From positions 310,001-374,000 of the forward strand of contig NZ_JRMB01000001.1 in NCBI RefSeq assembly GCF_000759445.1: DNA of 64,000 nt, in the 5' to 3' direction. The translations under genes and the position numbers were made by a program. This DNA is from Pseudomonas lutea. Its GTDB lineage: Bacteria; Pseudomonadota; Gammaproteobacteria; Pseudomonadales; Pseudomonadaceae. Positions 16,770 through 45,920 of this stretch are shown in pieces; positions within the stretch are counted from its first letter, which is position 1, and each line of letters starts with the position of its first letter. The notes under the pieces were generated by a model, which did no database searches, had not been told where the DNA came from, and saw only the letters and a program-made list of their open reading frames with translations.

Positions 16770-18104
16770 ATGGAACTCGTCTACGACTTCATCGGCATCG
16801 GTTTCGGCCCGTCGAACCTGGCTTTGGCCATCGCCACCCAGGAGCATGCCCAGCGCAGTGGTCTGGCGCCCCACGTGTGTTTCCTAGAAAAAAAGCCGGC
16901 GTTCAACTGGCACGAAGGCATGCTGATTGACGGCTCCACCATGCAGATTTCCTTCCTCAAGGACCTGGTCACGCTGCGCAATCCGGCCAGTCGTTTTACC
17001 TTCGTCAATTACCTGAACGAGCGCGGCCGTCTGCAGGACTTCATCAACCTCAAGACCTTTTTCCCGACCCGCGAGGAATACACCGATTACCTGAGCTGGG
17101 CCGCGTCGCATTTCAACGAACAGGTCCAGTACGGCGCCGAAGTGATGTCGGTCGAGCCGTACTTTGAAGAAGGCCGCTTCGTCGCGATGGATGTGCTGTC
17201 GCGTGACAAAAACGGTGAGGTCTGCCGCCGTCGCGCGCGCAACCTGGTGTTCGGTATCGGCGGTATTCCCCAGGCGCCGGCGGCGTTCGACGGGCTGGAG
17301 GATGCTCGTGTGCTGCACTCGGCCGGCTATCGCGGCGGCATCGAAAAGCTCGTCGCCAATCGGCCCGGGCCGCTGCGTGTGGCAGTGGTCGGTGGCGGGC
17401 AGAGCGCGGCGGAAATCTTTGAAGACCTGGCCTCGCGCTTCGACAACGTCGAGGCCACGCTGGTGATCCGCGGCAGCGCGCTGAAGCCGTCCGATGACAG
17501 CCCGTTCGTCAATCAGATCTTCAACCCGTCGTTCACCGACACCATTTTCAACCACAGCCAGGAGCGTCGCGTCGCGCTGTTCGACGAGTTCCGCAACACC
17601 AACTATTCGGTGGTCGACACCGACCTGATCGAGACCATCTTCCAGCGCATGTACCAGCAGAAAGTGCGCGGCGAAGAGCGCCATCGCATGCTCACCAATC
17701 GCGAGGTGGCACACGCCGAAGTCGCCAGCGATGGCATTGAGCTGTTCCTGCGCGATGCACCCCATGACCAGATGCACAGCGAAACTTTCGACGTGGTGGT
17801 GCTCGCCACTGGATACCGTCGCGACTACCACCTGGAACTGCTGACCGGCATTCAGGACTGCATTCAGGGCGCCAGCGTCGACCGTCACTATCGCTTGCCC
17901 CTGACCGCCGGCAGTGAGGCGGGGGTGTTTCTGCAAGGTTGCTGCGAAGACAGCCACGGCTTGAGCGACACCCTGTTGTCGGTGCTGGCGATCCGTTCCC
18001 AGGAGGTTGTCGAATCGATCTTCGGCGACCAGCAACAGCCGTGTTCGGCGCGCACGGCCCAGGCTTCAACGCAGCCGCGTGTGGCGCTGAAACTGGCCCG
18101 CTGA
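16770..18104 (+). CDS. L-ornithine N5-monooxygenase (PvdA family)
   Basis: This 444-residue FAD/NADPH enzyme hydroxylates the side-chain amine of L-ornithine, the first step towards hydroxamate ligands. The FAD motif GIGFGPSNLALAIA is near residue 10. It is followed by ISFLKDLVTLRNPASRFTFVNYL, the NADPH motif VVGGGQSAAEIFEDL near residue 205, SALKPSDDSPFVNQ, NTNYSVVDTDLIE and LATGY. All are strongly PvdA-like. I chose ATG 16770 because of the gagagggaag ribosome-binding site just upstream and the fit to family length; an upstream in-frame ATG would add 30 residues of unrelated sequence and would overlap the Fur-like region. It acts with the PvdF-like formyltransferase encoded further downstream. 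Confidence 0.95.
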   Translation: MELVYDFIGIGFGPSNLALAIATQEHAQRSGLAPHVCFLEKKPAFNWHEGMLIDGSTMQISFLKDLVTLRNPASRFTFVNYLNERGRLQDFINLKTFFPTREEYTDYLSWAASHFNEQVQYGAEVMSVEPYFEEGRFVAMDVLSRDKNGEVCRRRARNLVFGIGGIPQAPAAFDGLEDARVLHSAGYRGGIEKLVANRPGPLRVAVVGGGQSAAEIFEDLASRFDNVEATLVIRGSALKPSDDSPFVNQIFNPSFTDTIFNHSQERRVALFDEFRNTNYSVVDTDLIETIFQRMYQQKVRGEERHRMLTNREVAHAEVASDGIELFLRDAPHDQMHSETFDVVVLATGYRRDYHLELLTGIQDCIQGASVDRHYRLPLTAGSEAGVFLQGCCEDSHGLSDTLLSVLAIRSQEVVESIFGDQQQPCSARTAQASTQPRVALKLAR

Positions 18105-18274
18105 GCAGGGTCCGAAAGCCCTTCGCGTGAAGCCCTTCGGCTAAAGCCGGGCTGGCGGCGCGAGGGTCGTCATAGCGGTGATCCTTGAGGGTTGCCCACT
18201 CTTTTTCCACAACGTTGCGGACGGCCTTCGGGCCACCTGCGGGTTGAGCCTTGCCGATACAAACAGGTGAATGA

Positions 18275-21200
18275 ATGAAATCCATACGAGATCAGGCCGC
18301 GCATTTTCCCGAACTGGTGGGCTTGTATGCGCAGCGCCAGCCGGACCGGATTGCCCTTCGACACATCGTCCACGAGGACCAGCCGCCGCTGCTGACCAGC
18401 TACGCGCAGCTCGATGCGCGGGCGCGCTCGATTGCCGCCCACCTGCAGCAGCACGTTGGCGTCGAGGGCGGCGAGCGCTGCGTGCTGATGCTGCCCACCG
18501 GCGCCGACTACGCCGCGGCGTTTCTCGGCTGTTTGTACGCCCGGGTCATTGCAGTGCCGGCCTTCGCCCCGGAGTACAACCGCCAGACGCACCTCGACCG
18601 CCTGACCGGCATCCTCCACGACGCCGCGCCGCAGATGGTGCTGGGCCGGCGCGAAGACCTGGATAAGTTTCAGCACTTGCTGCAGCCGTTCATGCCGGCC
18701 GGCGGTCGCTTCGCCGCGGTGGAGGAAATCGCCGAACGGCAGGGCGGTTTCCAGCCGTCGACGATCGACACCGGTGCACTGGCGTTCCTGCAATACACCT
18801 CCGGTTCGACCAGCGCCCCGAAAGGCGTGATGGTCTCCCACGAAAACCTGATGGCCAACGAAATCGCCATGGCGCGGCACTTCGTCTCCGATCCCGCCTC
18901 GGAAAGCTGGGTCAGTTGGCTGCCGCTTTACCACGACATGGGTTTGATGTGCGGCCTGCTGTTGCCGCTGTACTACGGCGGTACGCTGACGCTGATGTCG
19001 CCCAACTATTTCCTGGGCCGGCCTGCGCGCTGGCTTGAAGCTATGAGCGAGTACGGCGGGACGTTTTCCGGCGGCCCGGATTTCGCCTACCGCCTGTGCG
19101 TCGAGCGGATCAAGCCCAGCGCCGTGAAGGGCCTTGCGCTGGACAACTGGAGCCTGGCGTTTTCCGGCTCCGAGCCGATTCGCATCGCCACGCTGGATGC
19201 CTTCAGCGAGCATTTCGCGGCAGCCGGCTTCAACCGCCGTGCCCTGACGCCCAGCTACGGCCTGGCCGAGGCGACGCTTTACGTCAGCGCTGCCGAGCGC
19301 GAAAAGCCATTCGGCATCAAGCGTTTCGACGGCAACCAACTCGCTGCCGGGGACGCCACGCAAGCGCTGTTTGCCGACAACCAGGCTGTCAGCCGTCTGC
19401 CGGGGTGTGGCTGGTGCCAGCCTGATCACGATCTGCGCATCGTCGATCCGGCCACAGGCCAGGCGCTGACGTCGGGACAGGTAGGTGAGGTGTGGATTGC
19501 GGGGCCGAGTGTTGCCCAGGGTTATTGGCAAAACGCCGACGCTACCGCGCAGACGTTCGTCATCGAAGACGGCAAGCGCTGGCTGCGCAGCGGCGACCTG
19601 GGCATCGCCAGGGACAACGAGCTGTTCATCACCGGGCGCCTGAAGGATCTGATCATCCTCAACGGCCAGAACCTGTACCCCCAGGACATAGAACAGGCGC
19701 TGGAGAAAAGCGTCGAGCTGCTGCGACGCGGGCGTATTGCAGCGTTCCCCGTGAGCGATGAGCAGGGCGTCGAAGGCGTGGGCCTGGCGCTGGAAATCAG
19801 CCGCAACGTGCGCCGCCTGATGAAACCGCAGATGATTTGCGAAGCAGTGCGCGATGCGCTGGCCGAGCTGTTTCTGGTGGCGCCAAAAGTGATTGTGCTG
19901 CTGGAGCCAGGCGCGCTGCCGCGTACCACCAGTGGCAAGCTGCAACGCGCCGCGTGTCGCAGCGGCTGGCAGAACCGCAGCCTGGACAGCTTTGCGCTTT
20001 GGCAGGATGGACGCTTGCTGGACGCCGACTCCACGGACGTGGCCGCAACGCCTTCGACTGACGCTCAAACGCTGCTGCCTGAGGTGGTCGCGGCCTGGCG
20101 CGAAGTCTTGGGCAGGCAAGACCTGAGCGCTGCGGATCACTTTTTCGCCTGCGGCGGCGATTCGGTCGGCGTGGTGCAAGTGCTCTCCAGGTTGAACAGC
20201 GAACTGGGCCTGAAGCTGGAGCCCGCCCACCTGTTCGAGCACCCGACCCTTGGCGCCTTCAACGCCCACGTCGCTGCGCACGTCCGCGCCCATGGCCGCG
20301 GTACCGACCGGCCGGCAGGTGTGGCTCGCATTTCCCGCGACAACGATCCCGAGCAGTCTTTCGCCCAGCAGCGCCTGTGGTTCCTCGCACAACTGGCGCC
20401 GGACAGCAGCGCCTATCACCTGTGCGGCCAGCTGAGCCTCAACGGCGCGCTGGATAGCGTCGCCCTGCAACGCAGTCTGGACGATCTGGCCGCCCGCCAT
20501 GAAAGCCTGCGCACCACCTTCGCCATCGACGCCAACGAGCAACTGGTGCAGCGCATTCACGCGCCGGGTCCTGTGCTCATTGAACGCCACTACCTGAGTG
20601 AGGACACCGATCCGCAGCAGGCGCTGAGCGAGTTGGCCAAAGCCGTCGTCGAGCAGCCGATGGATTTGCAGCAAGGCCCGCTGTGGCGGGTGATCAACGT
20701 GCGCCTGGCGCCGAACCACCATCAACTGCTGCTGGTGTTGCATCACATCATTGCCGACGGCTGGTCGGTGCAGGTGATGCTCAAGGAATTCGCCGCGCTT
20801 TACCGCGCCCACGCCCACGCCCAAAGCCAGGCGCCGGTACTGGCGCCGCTGCCGATCCAATACGCCGACTTTGCCGCCTGGCAACGGGCGCGGTTGGCCG
20901 GTGGGGAAGGGCAACGCCAACTGGCGTACTGGCGAGAGCAATTGGGTGATGCCCAGACCGTGTTGAACCTGCCCGCCGACCGTCCGCGCCCGGCGCAGCA
21001 AAGTCATCGCGGCGCGCGCTATGGTTTTGCTCTGGACGCCACGTTGAGCCAGGGCTTGCGCGAGCTTGCGGGTACTCACAGTGCGACCTTGTTCATGGTC
21101 ATGCTGGCCGCTTACAAAACGTTGTTGCTGCGCTACAGCAGTCAGACCGACCTGCGCGTCGGCGTGCCGGTCGCCGGGCGTACCTGCACCGAATCGGAAG

Positions 21201-24200
21201 GGCTGATCGGCCTGTTCGTCAACACGCTGGTGCTGCGCAGCGAGGTCTCGCCACAGCAATCCTTCGCCAGCCTGATCGACGCCGTACGTCAAACCGCGCT
21301 GGGGGCCCAGCACCATCAGGACCTGCCGTTCGAGCAACTGGTCGAAGCCTTGGGCGTGGCACGCAACCTCAGCCACAACCCGTTGTGCCAGGTGAAATTC
21401 ACCCAGCAGTTCCCGCTGCCGCACGACGTTGAAATGGCCGGCGTGCGCATGGACGTGACCCAGCTGGATGACTACTCGGCGCATTTCGATCTGGGCCTGG
21501 ACATCACCGACCACGCTGACGGCATTCAGGCGGTGTTCACCTACGCCTGCGACCTGTTCGATGAGCCGCGAATGGCTGCGCTGGCCGCTGACCTGCAGCG
21601 CATCTGCGCGCAAGTCGTGGCACAGCCTGAAGTGCGTTTGCTGGATGTACAAACCAACGCCGTGGTGTCGTGTGTCGCGGCGCAGCAGACAGCGTTCCCG
21701 GCCAGCGACGTGTTGAGCCTGTGGCAGGCCAGCGTTGAGGCCCAGCCGCAGCATATTGCGCTGCAATGCGAGCAGCGCAGCGCGCGGTTTGCCGAGGTCG
21801 AAGCCCAGGCCAATCAACTGGCGCGGCATCTGCGCCAGGTCGGTGTGGGTGTGGAAAGCCGCGTGGGCATTCTGCTGGAGCGCTCCCTGGCGTTCGTCGT
21901 CAGCCTGTTGGGCGTGCTCAAGAGCGGCGCCGCTTACGTGCCGCTGGACCCGAAATGGCCCGCCGCGCGTCAGGCTTTTGTGCTGGCTGACAGCGGCGCG
22001 GGCTGGCTCATTACCGATCAGGGCGCACCGGGTGACTTCAAAGGCGAGGTGATCGGCGTCGATGATGAGGCCCAATGGCGAGCCCAACCCTGCGACGGTC
22101 TCGAGCAGCGTATTCATGCCGATCAGGCCGCCTATCTGATCTACACCTCCGGCACCAGCGGGACACCGAAAGGCGTGGTTATCAGCCATGGCGCGCTTGC
22201 CGATTACGTGCAAGGCCTGTTGCTGCGGCTGGACCTCGCACCCGGGGCAAGCATGGCCATGGTCTCCACAGTGGGCGCTGATCTGGGCCATACCGTGCTG
22301 TTTGGCGCGCTGTGCTCGGCGCGCACCCTTCACCTGATCAGCCCCGACCGCACCAACGACGCCGACCGCTTTGCCGCGTACATGGCCGAGCACAAGGTGG
22401 GCGTGCTGAAAATCGTCCCGACCCACTTGAACGGTCTGTTGCAGGCCGCGAACGCCGCCGATGTGCTGCCCGAGCATGCGCTGATCCTGGGCGGCGATGC
22501 GCTGCCGTGGGCGCTGGCGGCGCAGATCAATCGTCTGAAACCCGGCTGTCGGGTCATCAACCACTACGGCCCCACCGAAACCACGGTGGGCGTGCTGAGC
22601 CACGAGCTGTTGCTGCCCGAGCCTGCCGACCGTGCGCTGATGGGGGAAAGCGTGCCCGTCGGCAGTCCGCTGCCGAACGTGACAGCGCTGATCCTCAATG
22701 ACCATCTGCAGCCGGTGGTGCAAGGCGATGTCGGTGAGCTGTACATCGGCGGGCCGGGACTGGCACGGGGTTATCACGGACGTCCGGCGATGGCCGCTGC
22801 GGCATTCGTCCCGGACCCCAGCGGCAATGGCGGGCGGCTTTACCGCAGCGGCGACCGCGCCCGATTGATGGCTGACGGGCAAATTCAATTCCTCGGCCGC
22901 GCCGACGATCAGGTCAAAGTACGCGGGCATCGCGTGGCGCTCGGCGAAATCGCCCAACGGCTGCGCCAGCTGGACGGGATTCGCGATGCCCACGTTCGTC
23001 TGGATGAGCGCGGTCAGTTGATTGCTTACGGCCTGCTGGCCAACGGCGCATCGGTGGCCGGCGAGACCCTGCGCGAGCAACTGGCGCAGAGCCTGCCTGA
23101 CTACATGGTGCCCGGCCACGTGCTGACCCTTGAGGCCTTCCCGCTCACGGCCAACGGCAAGCTTGACGTTGCCGCGCTGCCCACGCCGAGTGTGAAATCC
23201 GACGCCTTCGAAGCGCCCCATGAAGGCGTCGAAGCTGCATTGGCTGCGCTCTGGCAGGCGGCCTTGAAGGTCGACGCGGTGGGTCGCCACGACAACTTCT
23301 TCACCCTCGGTGGCGACTCGATCCTGAGCCTGCAGATCATTGCCCGGGCTCGCCGCCAGGGCATCCGTCTGACGCCCAAGCAGCTGTTTGAAAAACAGAC
23401 CATCGCCGAGCTGGCGCAAGTCGCCACGCTAGCCGAGGTCAAACCCGTCCCCGCACCTGCACTGGCGCCCGTCGCACCGCGCGAATTTGCCCTGACGCCC
23501 ATTCAGGCGCGGTTTTTCAGCCTGCCGGTCGCCCAGCGTCAGCACTGGAACCAGTCGCTGCTGCTCGACGTGCCGCAAGCGCTGGACGTCGCGCACCTGC
23601 AGCAGGCCCTCGCGGCTGTGCTGGCTCACCACGACAGCCTGCGCCTGAGCTTCCATCAGAACGACGAAGGCCAGTGGCAGCAGCGTTACCGCGACAGTGA
23701 AAGCGCCGAGCGCGTGTTGTGGACCTGCGAGTTAACCCGCGAAGAAGACCTCGATTCGCTGAACGACGAAGCCCAGCGCAGCCTGAACATCGACACCGGC
23801 CCGCTGCTGCGTGTGGTGCATGCGCGCCTGCGGTCCGGCGAAGCGCGCCTGTTGCTGGCGATCCACCACTTGGCCGTCGACGGCGTCTCGTGGCGGGTGT
23901 TGCTGGAAGACTTGCAACTCGCCTACCGCCAACTGACCCCGGGGCAGAATGTGACGCTGGCGGATAAAACCGCCAGCTTCCAGGCCTGGTCGCAGTCGTT
24001 GAGCACCTTGGCGCAGAGCGCTGAATTGGCTACGCAGCTGCCGTATTGGCAAGCGTTGGACGCCGCCGATGCCACGTTGCCTGGGGATGTTTCGGTGCAG
24101 AGCCGGGTCGGCGACAGCGAAACCGTGCAATTGACGTTCGCCGCGAATGACACCCGGCGCCTGCTCAGCGAAGCCCCGGCCGCTTACCGCACGCGCATCG

Positions 24201-27200
24201 ACGAGCTGTTGCTCGCGGCGCTGGCCCAGTCGTTGTGGCAGTGGAGCGGTCGTCGGCGCCACGTGATCAGCCTGGAAGGTCACGGTCGTGAGGACGCCAC
24301 GGGTGCCCTCGACCTGAGCCGCAGCGTGGGCTGGTTCACCAGCCTGTACCCGCTGGCGCTGGACGCCGCGGATGACCCGGTCGCGACCCTCAAGATGGTC
24401 AAGGAGACGGTGCGCGGCGTACCGGACAAGGGCCTGGGTTACGGGGTACTGAAGTACTTGGCTGACGCAGATTTGCCGGAGTTGACCGGGCAGGGCGTGA
24501 CCTTCAACTACCTCGGTCGTTTCGACGATAACGAAGGCGCGCTGTTCTCCCTGTCGAGTCGCACGCCCGGCAATCTGCGCGATCCCCAGGGTCCGCTGGC
24601 CAATGCCCTGGCGGTGGACGGTCAGGTGCGCGACGGCCGGTTGCAGCTTGAGTGGACCTTCAGCCGCAAACGCTTCAGCCGCGAGAGCATTCAGCAACTG
24701 GTCGGGCTGTATGAAGCGCAGTTGCTGCAGTTGATCGCCCATTGCAGCGACGAATCCCACGCCGGCCTGACGCCTTCGGACTTCCCGCTGGCGGCGTTGA
24801 ATCAAACGCAACTCGATGCGCTGGGTATCCCTGCGCGGGAGATCGAAGACATCCTGCCGCTGGCGCCGATGCAGCAAGGGATTTTGCTGCACAGCCTGCT
24901 GGAGCAGGGCCACGGCATCTACTTGATGCAGGACCAGTACGACGTGGGCAGCCACGTGGATTTCGACGCGTTCAAGTTCGCCTGGCAGCAAGTCGTGCAG
25001 CGCCACCCGGCGTTGCGCACAGCGTTCCACGGCCTGGAAAGCGGCGTGCAGCGTCAGGTTGTGATGCGTCGCGTGCCATCGCCGGTGCAGCTGATCGACC
25101 TCAGCCATCTGTCCCGGGACGCTGCCGAAGCCGAGCTTGATGCGTTGCTCAAAAGCGAGCGCGAACAGGGCTTCGATTTCGCTCGTGCGCCGTTGCTGCG
25201 CCTGCGCCTGATCAAGTTCGGCGACGCGGATTTCCGTATCGTCCAGAGCCACCACCACGCGTTGATCGACGCCTGGTGCCGGGGCCTGATGCTCACCGAG
25301 TTTTTCGCCCATTACCGCGCGTTCCTGGAAGGCCGTCAGGTCAGCCTGCCGCCCGCGCGAGCCTATCGTGATTTCCTCGCCTGGCTGGCCGCGCAGGATG
25401 AAGGGCTCAGTCGCGACTACTGGCGCAACGCGCTGGCGGGCTTCACCGACGTCACGCCACTGCCGTACCGCCACAGCCCGCAGGGTGACGCGCAGATGCG
25501 CGACGTCACGCTGGCGCTGGGTGCCGCGAAGACCGCGAAACTCGCCGAACAGGCGCGGCACTATCGCCTGACCGCCAACACCTTTGTGCAGGCAGCGTGG
25601 GCGTTGTTGCTGATGCGTCATGCCGACCGCGACGAAGTGCTGTTCGGCGTCACGGTTGCCGGTCGCCCGACGGAACTTGAGGGTATCGAAGGCGCGCTGG
25701 GGCTGTTCATCAACACCTTGCCGCTGCGCATCCGTCGTCCGGACATGGGCGCGTCGGCGCTGGAGCTGCTCAATGCCTTGCAGGGACAGAACGCCGACAT
25801 GCGCCAGCACGAGCACCTCTCGCTGGCCGACATTCAGCTGCTGGCCGACACCCCGCGTGGCCAGCCGCTGTTCGACAGCCTGTTTGTCTTTGAAAACGTT
25901 CCGTTGGGCGCCGAGGTGCAGCAGGCCGTGAACGACTACCGCATCACGCCGCTGGCCAACCGCACCCACACCAACTACCCGCTGACGGTGGTGCTGCTGC
26001 CGGGTGAGTCCCTGCAGTTGCAGCTGACCTACGACACGCGGCACTTCAACGACGCCGACATGAACGCGCTGGTCAGCCACTTCCGTCGCCTGCTCACACA
26101 GTTGATCGACAACCCGCAACAGGCGCTGAGTCAGTTGCAGATGCTTGAGCAGACGGATCGCGAGCAGTTGCTGGCCCAAGGGCTTGGCCCGGTGCAGAAG
26201 CACTGGTACGACATCAGCTACCTGGAGCGCTTCGAGGCCAGGGTATTGGCCCATCCGCTGCAGGAGGTGGCGCGCTGTGAGGGCCAGAGCCTGAGCTACG
26301 GCGGACTCAATCGGCAGGCCAACCGCATCGGCCACGGCCTGATTGAGGCGGGCGTACAGGAGGATGACGTGGTGGCGCTGTTTGCACCGCGCGGGCTGGC
26401 GCTGTTGAGTATGATCCTCGGCGCGTTCAAGGCCGGCGCTGCCTACCTGGCGCTGGACGACCGTCATCCGGCCGGACGCAGCGCACGCATGCTGGTCAGC
26501 AGCGCCGCGCCGGTGTTGCTGACGCCACGGGAGTGTCTGCCCCAGGCCGAAGCGATGGTTGCGCTGGCCGAGGACAAACCTCGGTTGCTGGTGTTCGAGG
26601 ATGTGCTGTCGGCTGGCGATCAATTGGCCGATCGTAACCCCGGTCGCTACGCGTCGGCCGAGCAACTGGCCTACGTCATCTACACCTCCGGCTCCACAGG
26701 CGAGCCTAAAGGCGTGATGGTCAACCAGCGCGGCATGCTCAATAACCAGATGTCCAAGCTGCCGTACCTGCGTTTGGGCGAGGGCGATGTGATCGCCCAG
26801 ACCGCCGCCACCGGCTTCGATATTTCGGTCTGGCAATTCCTCACGGCGCCGTTGTTCGGCGGGCGTGTGGAAATCTTGTCTGACGCCGTGGTACAGGACC
26901 CGCAGCGCCTGCTGGAGGCAGTCGCGGCCAATCAGGTCAGCGTGCTGGAGTGCGTGCCGGCGGTGATCGACGCCATGCTTGCGGTCGCGCCACAACGCCT
27001 CGGTGCCCTGCGCTGGCTGCTGCCGACCGGTGAAGCGCTGACCGCGGGTCTGGCCGCGCGCTGGTTTGCCCGCTACCCCGACATCCCGCTGGTGAATGCC
27101 TACGGGCCCGCCGAGTGCGCCGACGACGTTGCGCTGCACACCCTGACCGCAGCGCCGGCGCTCAACGCCAACATGCCTATCGGCCGGCCCACCGACAACA

Positions 27201-28044
27201 ACGCCCTGTACGTGCTGGATTCAAGCCTGCAACTGGCTGCACCCGGCGTGGTCGGCGAGTTGTACATCGGCGGCGTGGGTGTGGGCCGTGGCTATGCCGC
27301 GCGGCCTGGCTTGACCGCCGAGCGCTTCCTGCCCGATCCGTTCGGTGAGACCGGTGCGCGGCTGTATCGCAGCGGCGACCTGGCGCGCTGGAACGCCGAT
27401 GGCGCGCTGGAATACGTCGGCCGTGCGGACTTCCAGGTGAAGATTCGCGGCCAGCGTATCGAGCTGGGAGAAATTGAAAACCTGCTGCTCGCCCACGCCT
27501 CGGTACACGACGCCGTTGTCAGCGCACAGCCGACGCCGCACGGCCCGCAACTGGTGGCCTACGTCGTGGCCACGGCGGGGCAGGCGCTGTCCAGCGACGT
27601 GCTGAAGACCGCGCTGGCGCAAACCCTGCCGGCGTTCATGGTCCCGGCTCACATCGTCGTGCTGGCACAGATGCCGCGCAACGCCAACGGCAAGCTGGAT
27701 CGCAAGGCGTTGCCGGCGCCGAGCCTGGAAGCGCGCACCTTCGAAGCGCCACAGGGCGAACGCGAATCCGTCCTAGCCGAGCTCTGGCAAGACCTGCTCA
27801 AGGTCACGTCGGTGGGTCGTCACGACAACTTCTTTGAACTGGGTGGCCATTCATTGCTGGCGACGCGGCTGCTGTCGCGCATCCGCGAGCGGTTGGGCGT
27901 GAGCATCCCGTTGGCCCAGGCGTTTGAGGCCACCACCGTCGCCGCCCAGGCGGCGCTGATCGACACCTTGCAGGGGCAGACCCTGACACTCGACCGGCTC
28001 GATGCCCTGGACGAGTTAATGAATGAGCTGGAGGAAAGCAACTG

Positions 28045-28045
<1 letters not shown>
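18275..28045 (+). CDS. NRPS 1: FAAL-T / C-A(Asp)-T-E / C-A(Dab)-T
   Basis: This 3256-residue protein starts the lipopeptide. Residues 10-580 form a fatty acyl-AMP ligase ([13 protein letters not shown] near 172; [12 protein letters not shown] near 463) feeding a carrier domain (Ser630). Module 1: C domain (HHIIADG at 823), A domain with specificity residues D1336 L1337 T1340 K...IGHVG, the Asp code DLTKxGHxG; T (Ser1682, GGDS); E (HHLAVDG at 1864, EGHGRE near 2001). Module 2: C domain of the type that follows E domains ([22 protein letters not shown] at 2327); A domain D2849 I2850 W2853 with DIWELTADD, the diaminobutyrate code; T (Ser3193, GGHS). The start resembles PvdL, which also begins with an acyl ligase, but the tyrosine module needed for the pyoverdine chromophore is absent. 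The stop overlaps the next gene (TGATG). The aggtga site lies 4 bases before ATG 18275. There is no TE, so the chain passes to NRPS 2. Confidence 0.95.
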
Positions 28046-44314
<16,269 letters not shown>

Positions 44315-44322
<8 letters not shown>

Positions 44323-45757
44323 CCAATACAACGTGACACCGATCGCCGCGCGCGCCAGCGAGTCACTGTCGAACAGCCCTGAGCATGCGCTGGCCAACGC
44401 CGATTACCGGTTCGCCCCGACCGCGCGGCTGGAACGCCAGGCGGCCGTGGAATCCAACGCACGCAGCTATCCGCGGCGCATCCCCCTGGAACTCAAGCGC
44501 GCTCAAGGCATTCACGTGCAGGACAGCGAAGGGCGCTGGTTCATCGACTGTCTGGCGGGGGCCGGTACGCTGGCCCTTGGGCATAACCACCCGGAGGTGA
44601 TCCAGGCGATGCGCGACACCCTCGACGGCCAGCGCCCGCTGCATACGCTGGACCTGATGACCGAAGCCAAAGACGATTTCATCAACGAACTGTTCGCGCT
44701 GTTGCCGGCTGAATTTGCCAAAGACGCGCGCATTCAGTTCTGTGGCCCGGCCGGGACCGATGCCGTCGAAGCGGCGCTGAAACTGGTCCGCACCGCCACC
44801 GGCCGCAGCAACCTGATGGCGTACCACGGCGCGTACCACGGCATGACCCAGGGCGCGCTGGCGCTGATGGGCAACCTGGGACCGAAGACCTATCTGGACG
44901 GCATGGGCGGTGGCGCGCAGTTTTTGCCGTTTCCCTACGACTACCGCTGCCCGTTCGGGGTCGGTGGTGACGCAGGCGAACGCATCGGTCTGCACTACAT
45001 CGAGAACCAGCTCACCGACCCGGAAAGCGGTGTGCTTCCGCCAGCGGGGATGATTCTGGAAACCCTGCAGGGGGAGGGCGGTGTCGTGCCCACGTCAGCC
45101 CACTGGCTGCGCGAAATCCGACGCATCACCCGTGACGCCGGCGTGCCACTGATTCTCGACGAAATCCAGTGCGGCGTGGGTCGCACTGGCAAACCGTTTG
45201 CCTTTGAACACGCGGGCATCGTGCCGGATGTGCTGGTGCTGTCCAAGGCCATCGGTGGCAGTCAGCCGATGGCGGTGGTGGTCTACAACCAGTCGCTGGA
45301 CGTGTGGAAACCGGGCTCCCACGCCGGCACCTTCCGCGGCAATCAGTTAGCCATGGTCGCCGGCTCCACCACGTTGCGCATCGTCCGCGAACAGCAGCTG
45401 GACCTGCACGCTGCTGCCATGGGCGAGCGCCTGATCGGCCACCTGCGGTCGCTGCAGAGAGACTGCCCGCAGATGGGCGATGTGCGCGGCATGGGCCTGA
45501 TGCTGGGGGTGGAAATGGTCGACCTCGATGGCCGTCCCGACGCACTGGGCCACTTCCCCCATAACGGCGCGCTGGCGTCGAAGGTGCAGCGCGAATGCCT
45601 GCAGCGCGGGTTGATCATCGAAGTGGGCGGGCGTCACTCCTCGGTCATCCGCTTCCTGCCGCCCTTGATTGTCACGGCTGCGCAGATCGACCAGATCGCC
45701 GACATCTTCGCCGCCGCCGTTCACGCTGCTTTGCAGCACCCCCTGATCGACCTGTAA
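44315..45757 (+). CDS. Diaminobutyrate-2-oxoglutarate aminotransferase (PvdH family)
   Basis: This 480-residue class III PLP aminotransferase converts aspartate-4-semialdehyde to L-2,4-diaminobutyrate, the substrate expected for NRPS 1 module 2. It shows FCGPAGTDAVEAALKL, the AYHGAYHGMT segment, LILDEIQCGVGRTG and the PLP lysine K311 in LVLSKAIGGSQPMAVV. I chose ATG 44315 with ccaggag upstream; it lies inside the last codons of NRPS 2, so the genes are translationally coupled. A longer in-frame extension is only NRPS DNA in another frame. The coupling supports a dedicated Dab supply for the siderophore. Confidence 0.93.
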
Positions 45758-45810
45758 CGCCCGCGAAACAACAGCGAGGCCAGGGATGGCCATTCGCCAA
45801 AAGCCAAGAA

Positions 45811-45833
45811 TAATAATGGTAATGAGAAACGTT
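45811..45833 (+). promoter_or_regulatory. Fur-box-like site upstream of the TonB receptor gene
   Basis: The sequence taataatggtaatgagaaac and the following gtt resemble the Fur consensus (runs of aat/gat hexamers) and lie about 90-110 bases before the receptor ATG. No TAAAT-N16-CGT box was found here, suggesting the receptor is under direct Fur control rather than sigma control. Confidence 0.6.
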
Positions 45834-45920
45834 CTTTGTTACATTTTCACGCTTTTTTGACACATGCAGGCAAAACTTTGGGGCGTGGCCCCGTGTAATT
45901 TCAAGGGAGGGGGAGTTCGG

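Noticed and set aside
18170..23419. A 1749-codon reading frame on the minus strand
   Set aside because: It is antisense to NRPS 1, whose domains are unmistakable. High GC content leaves the opposite strand open. The translated sequence is rich in His, Gln, Arg and Val with no domain.
23732..27139. A 1135-codon minus-strand reading frame
   Set aside because: It is again antisense to NRPS 1 and has the same composition bias and no motif.
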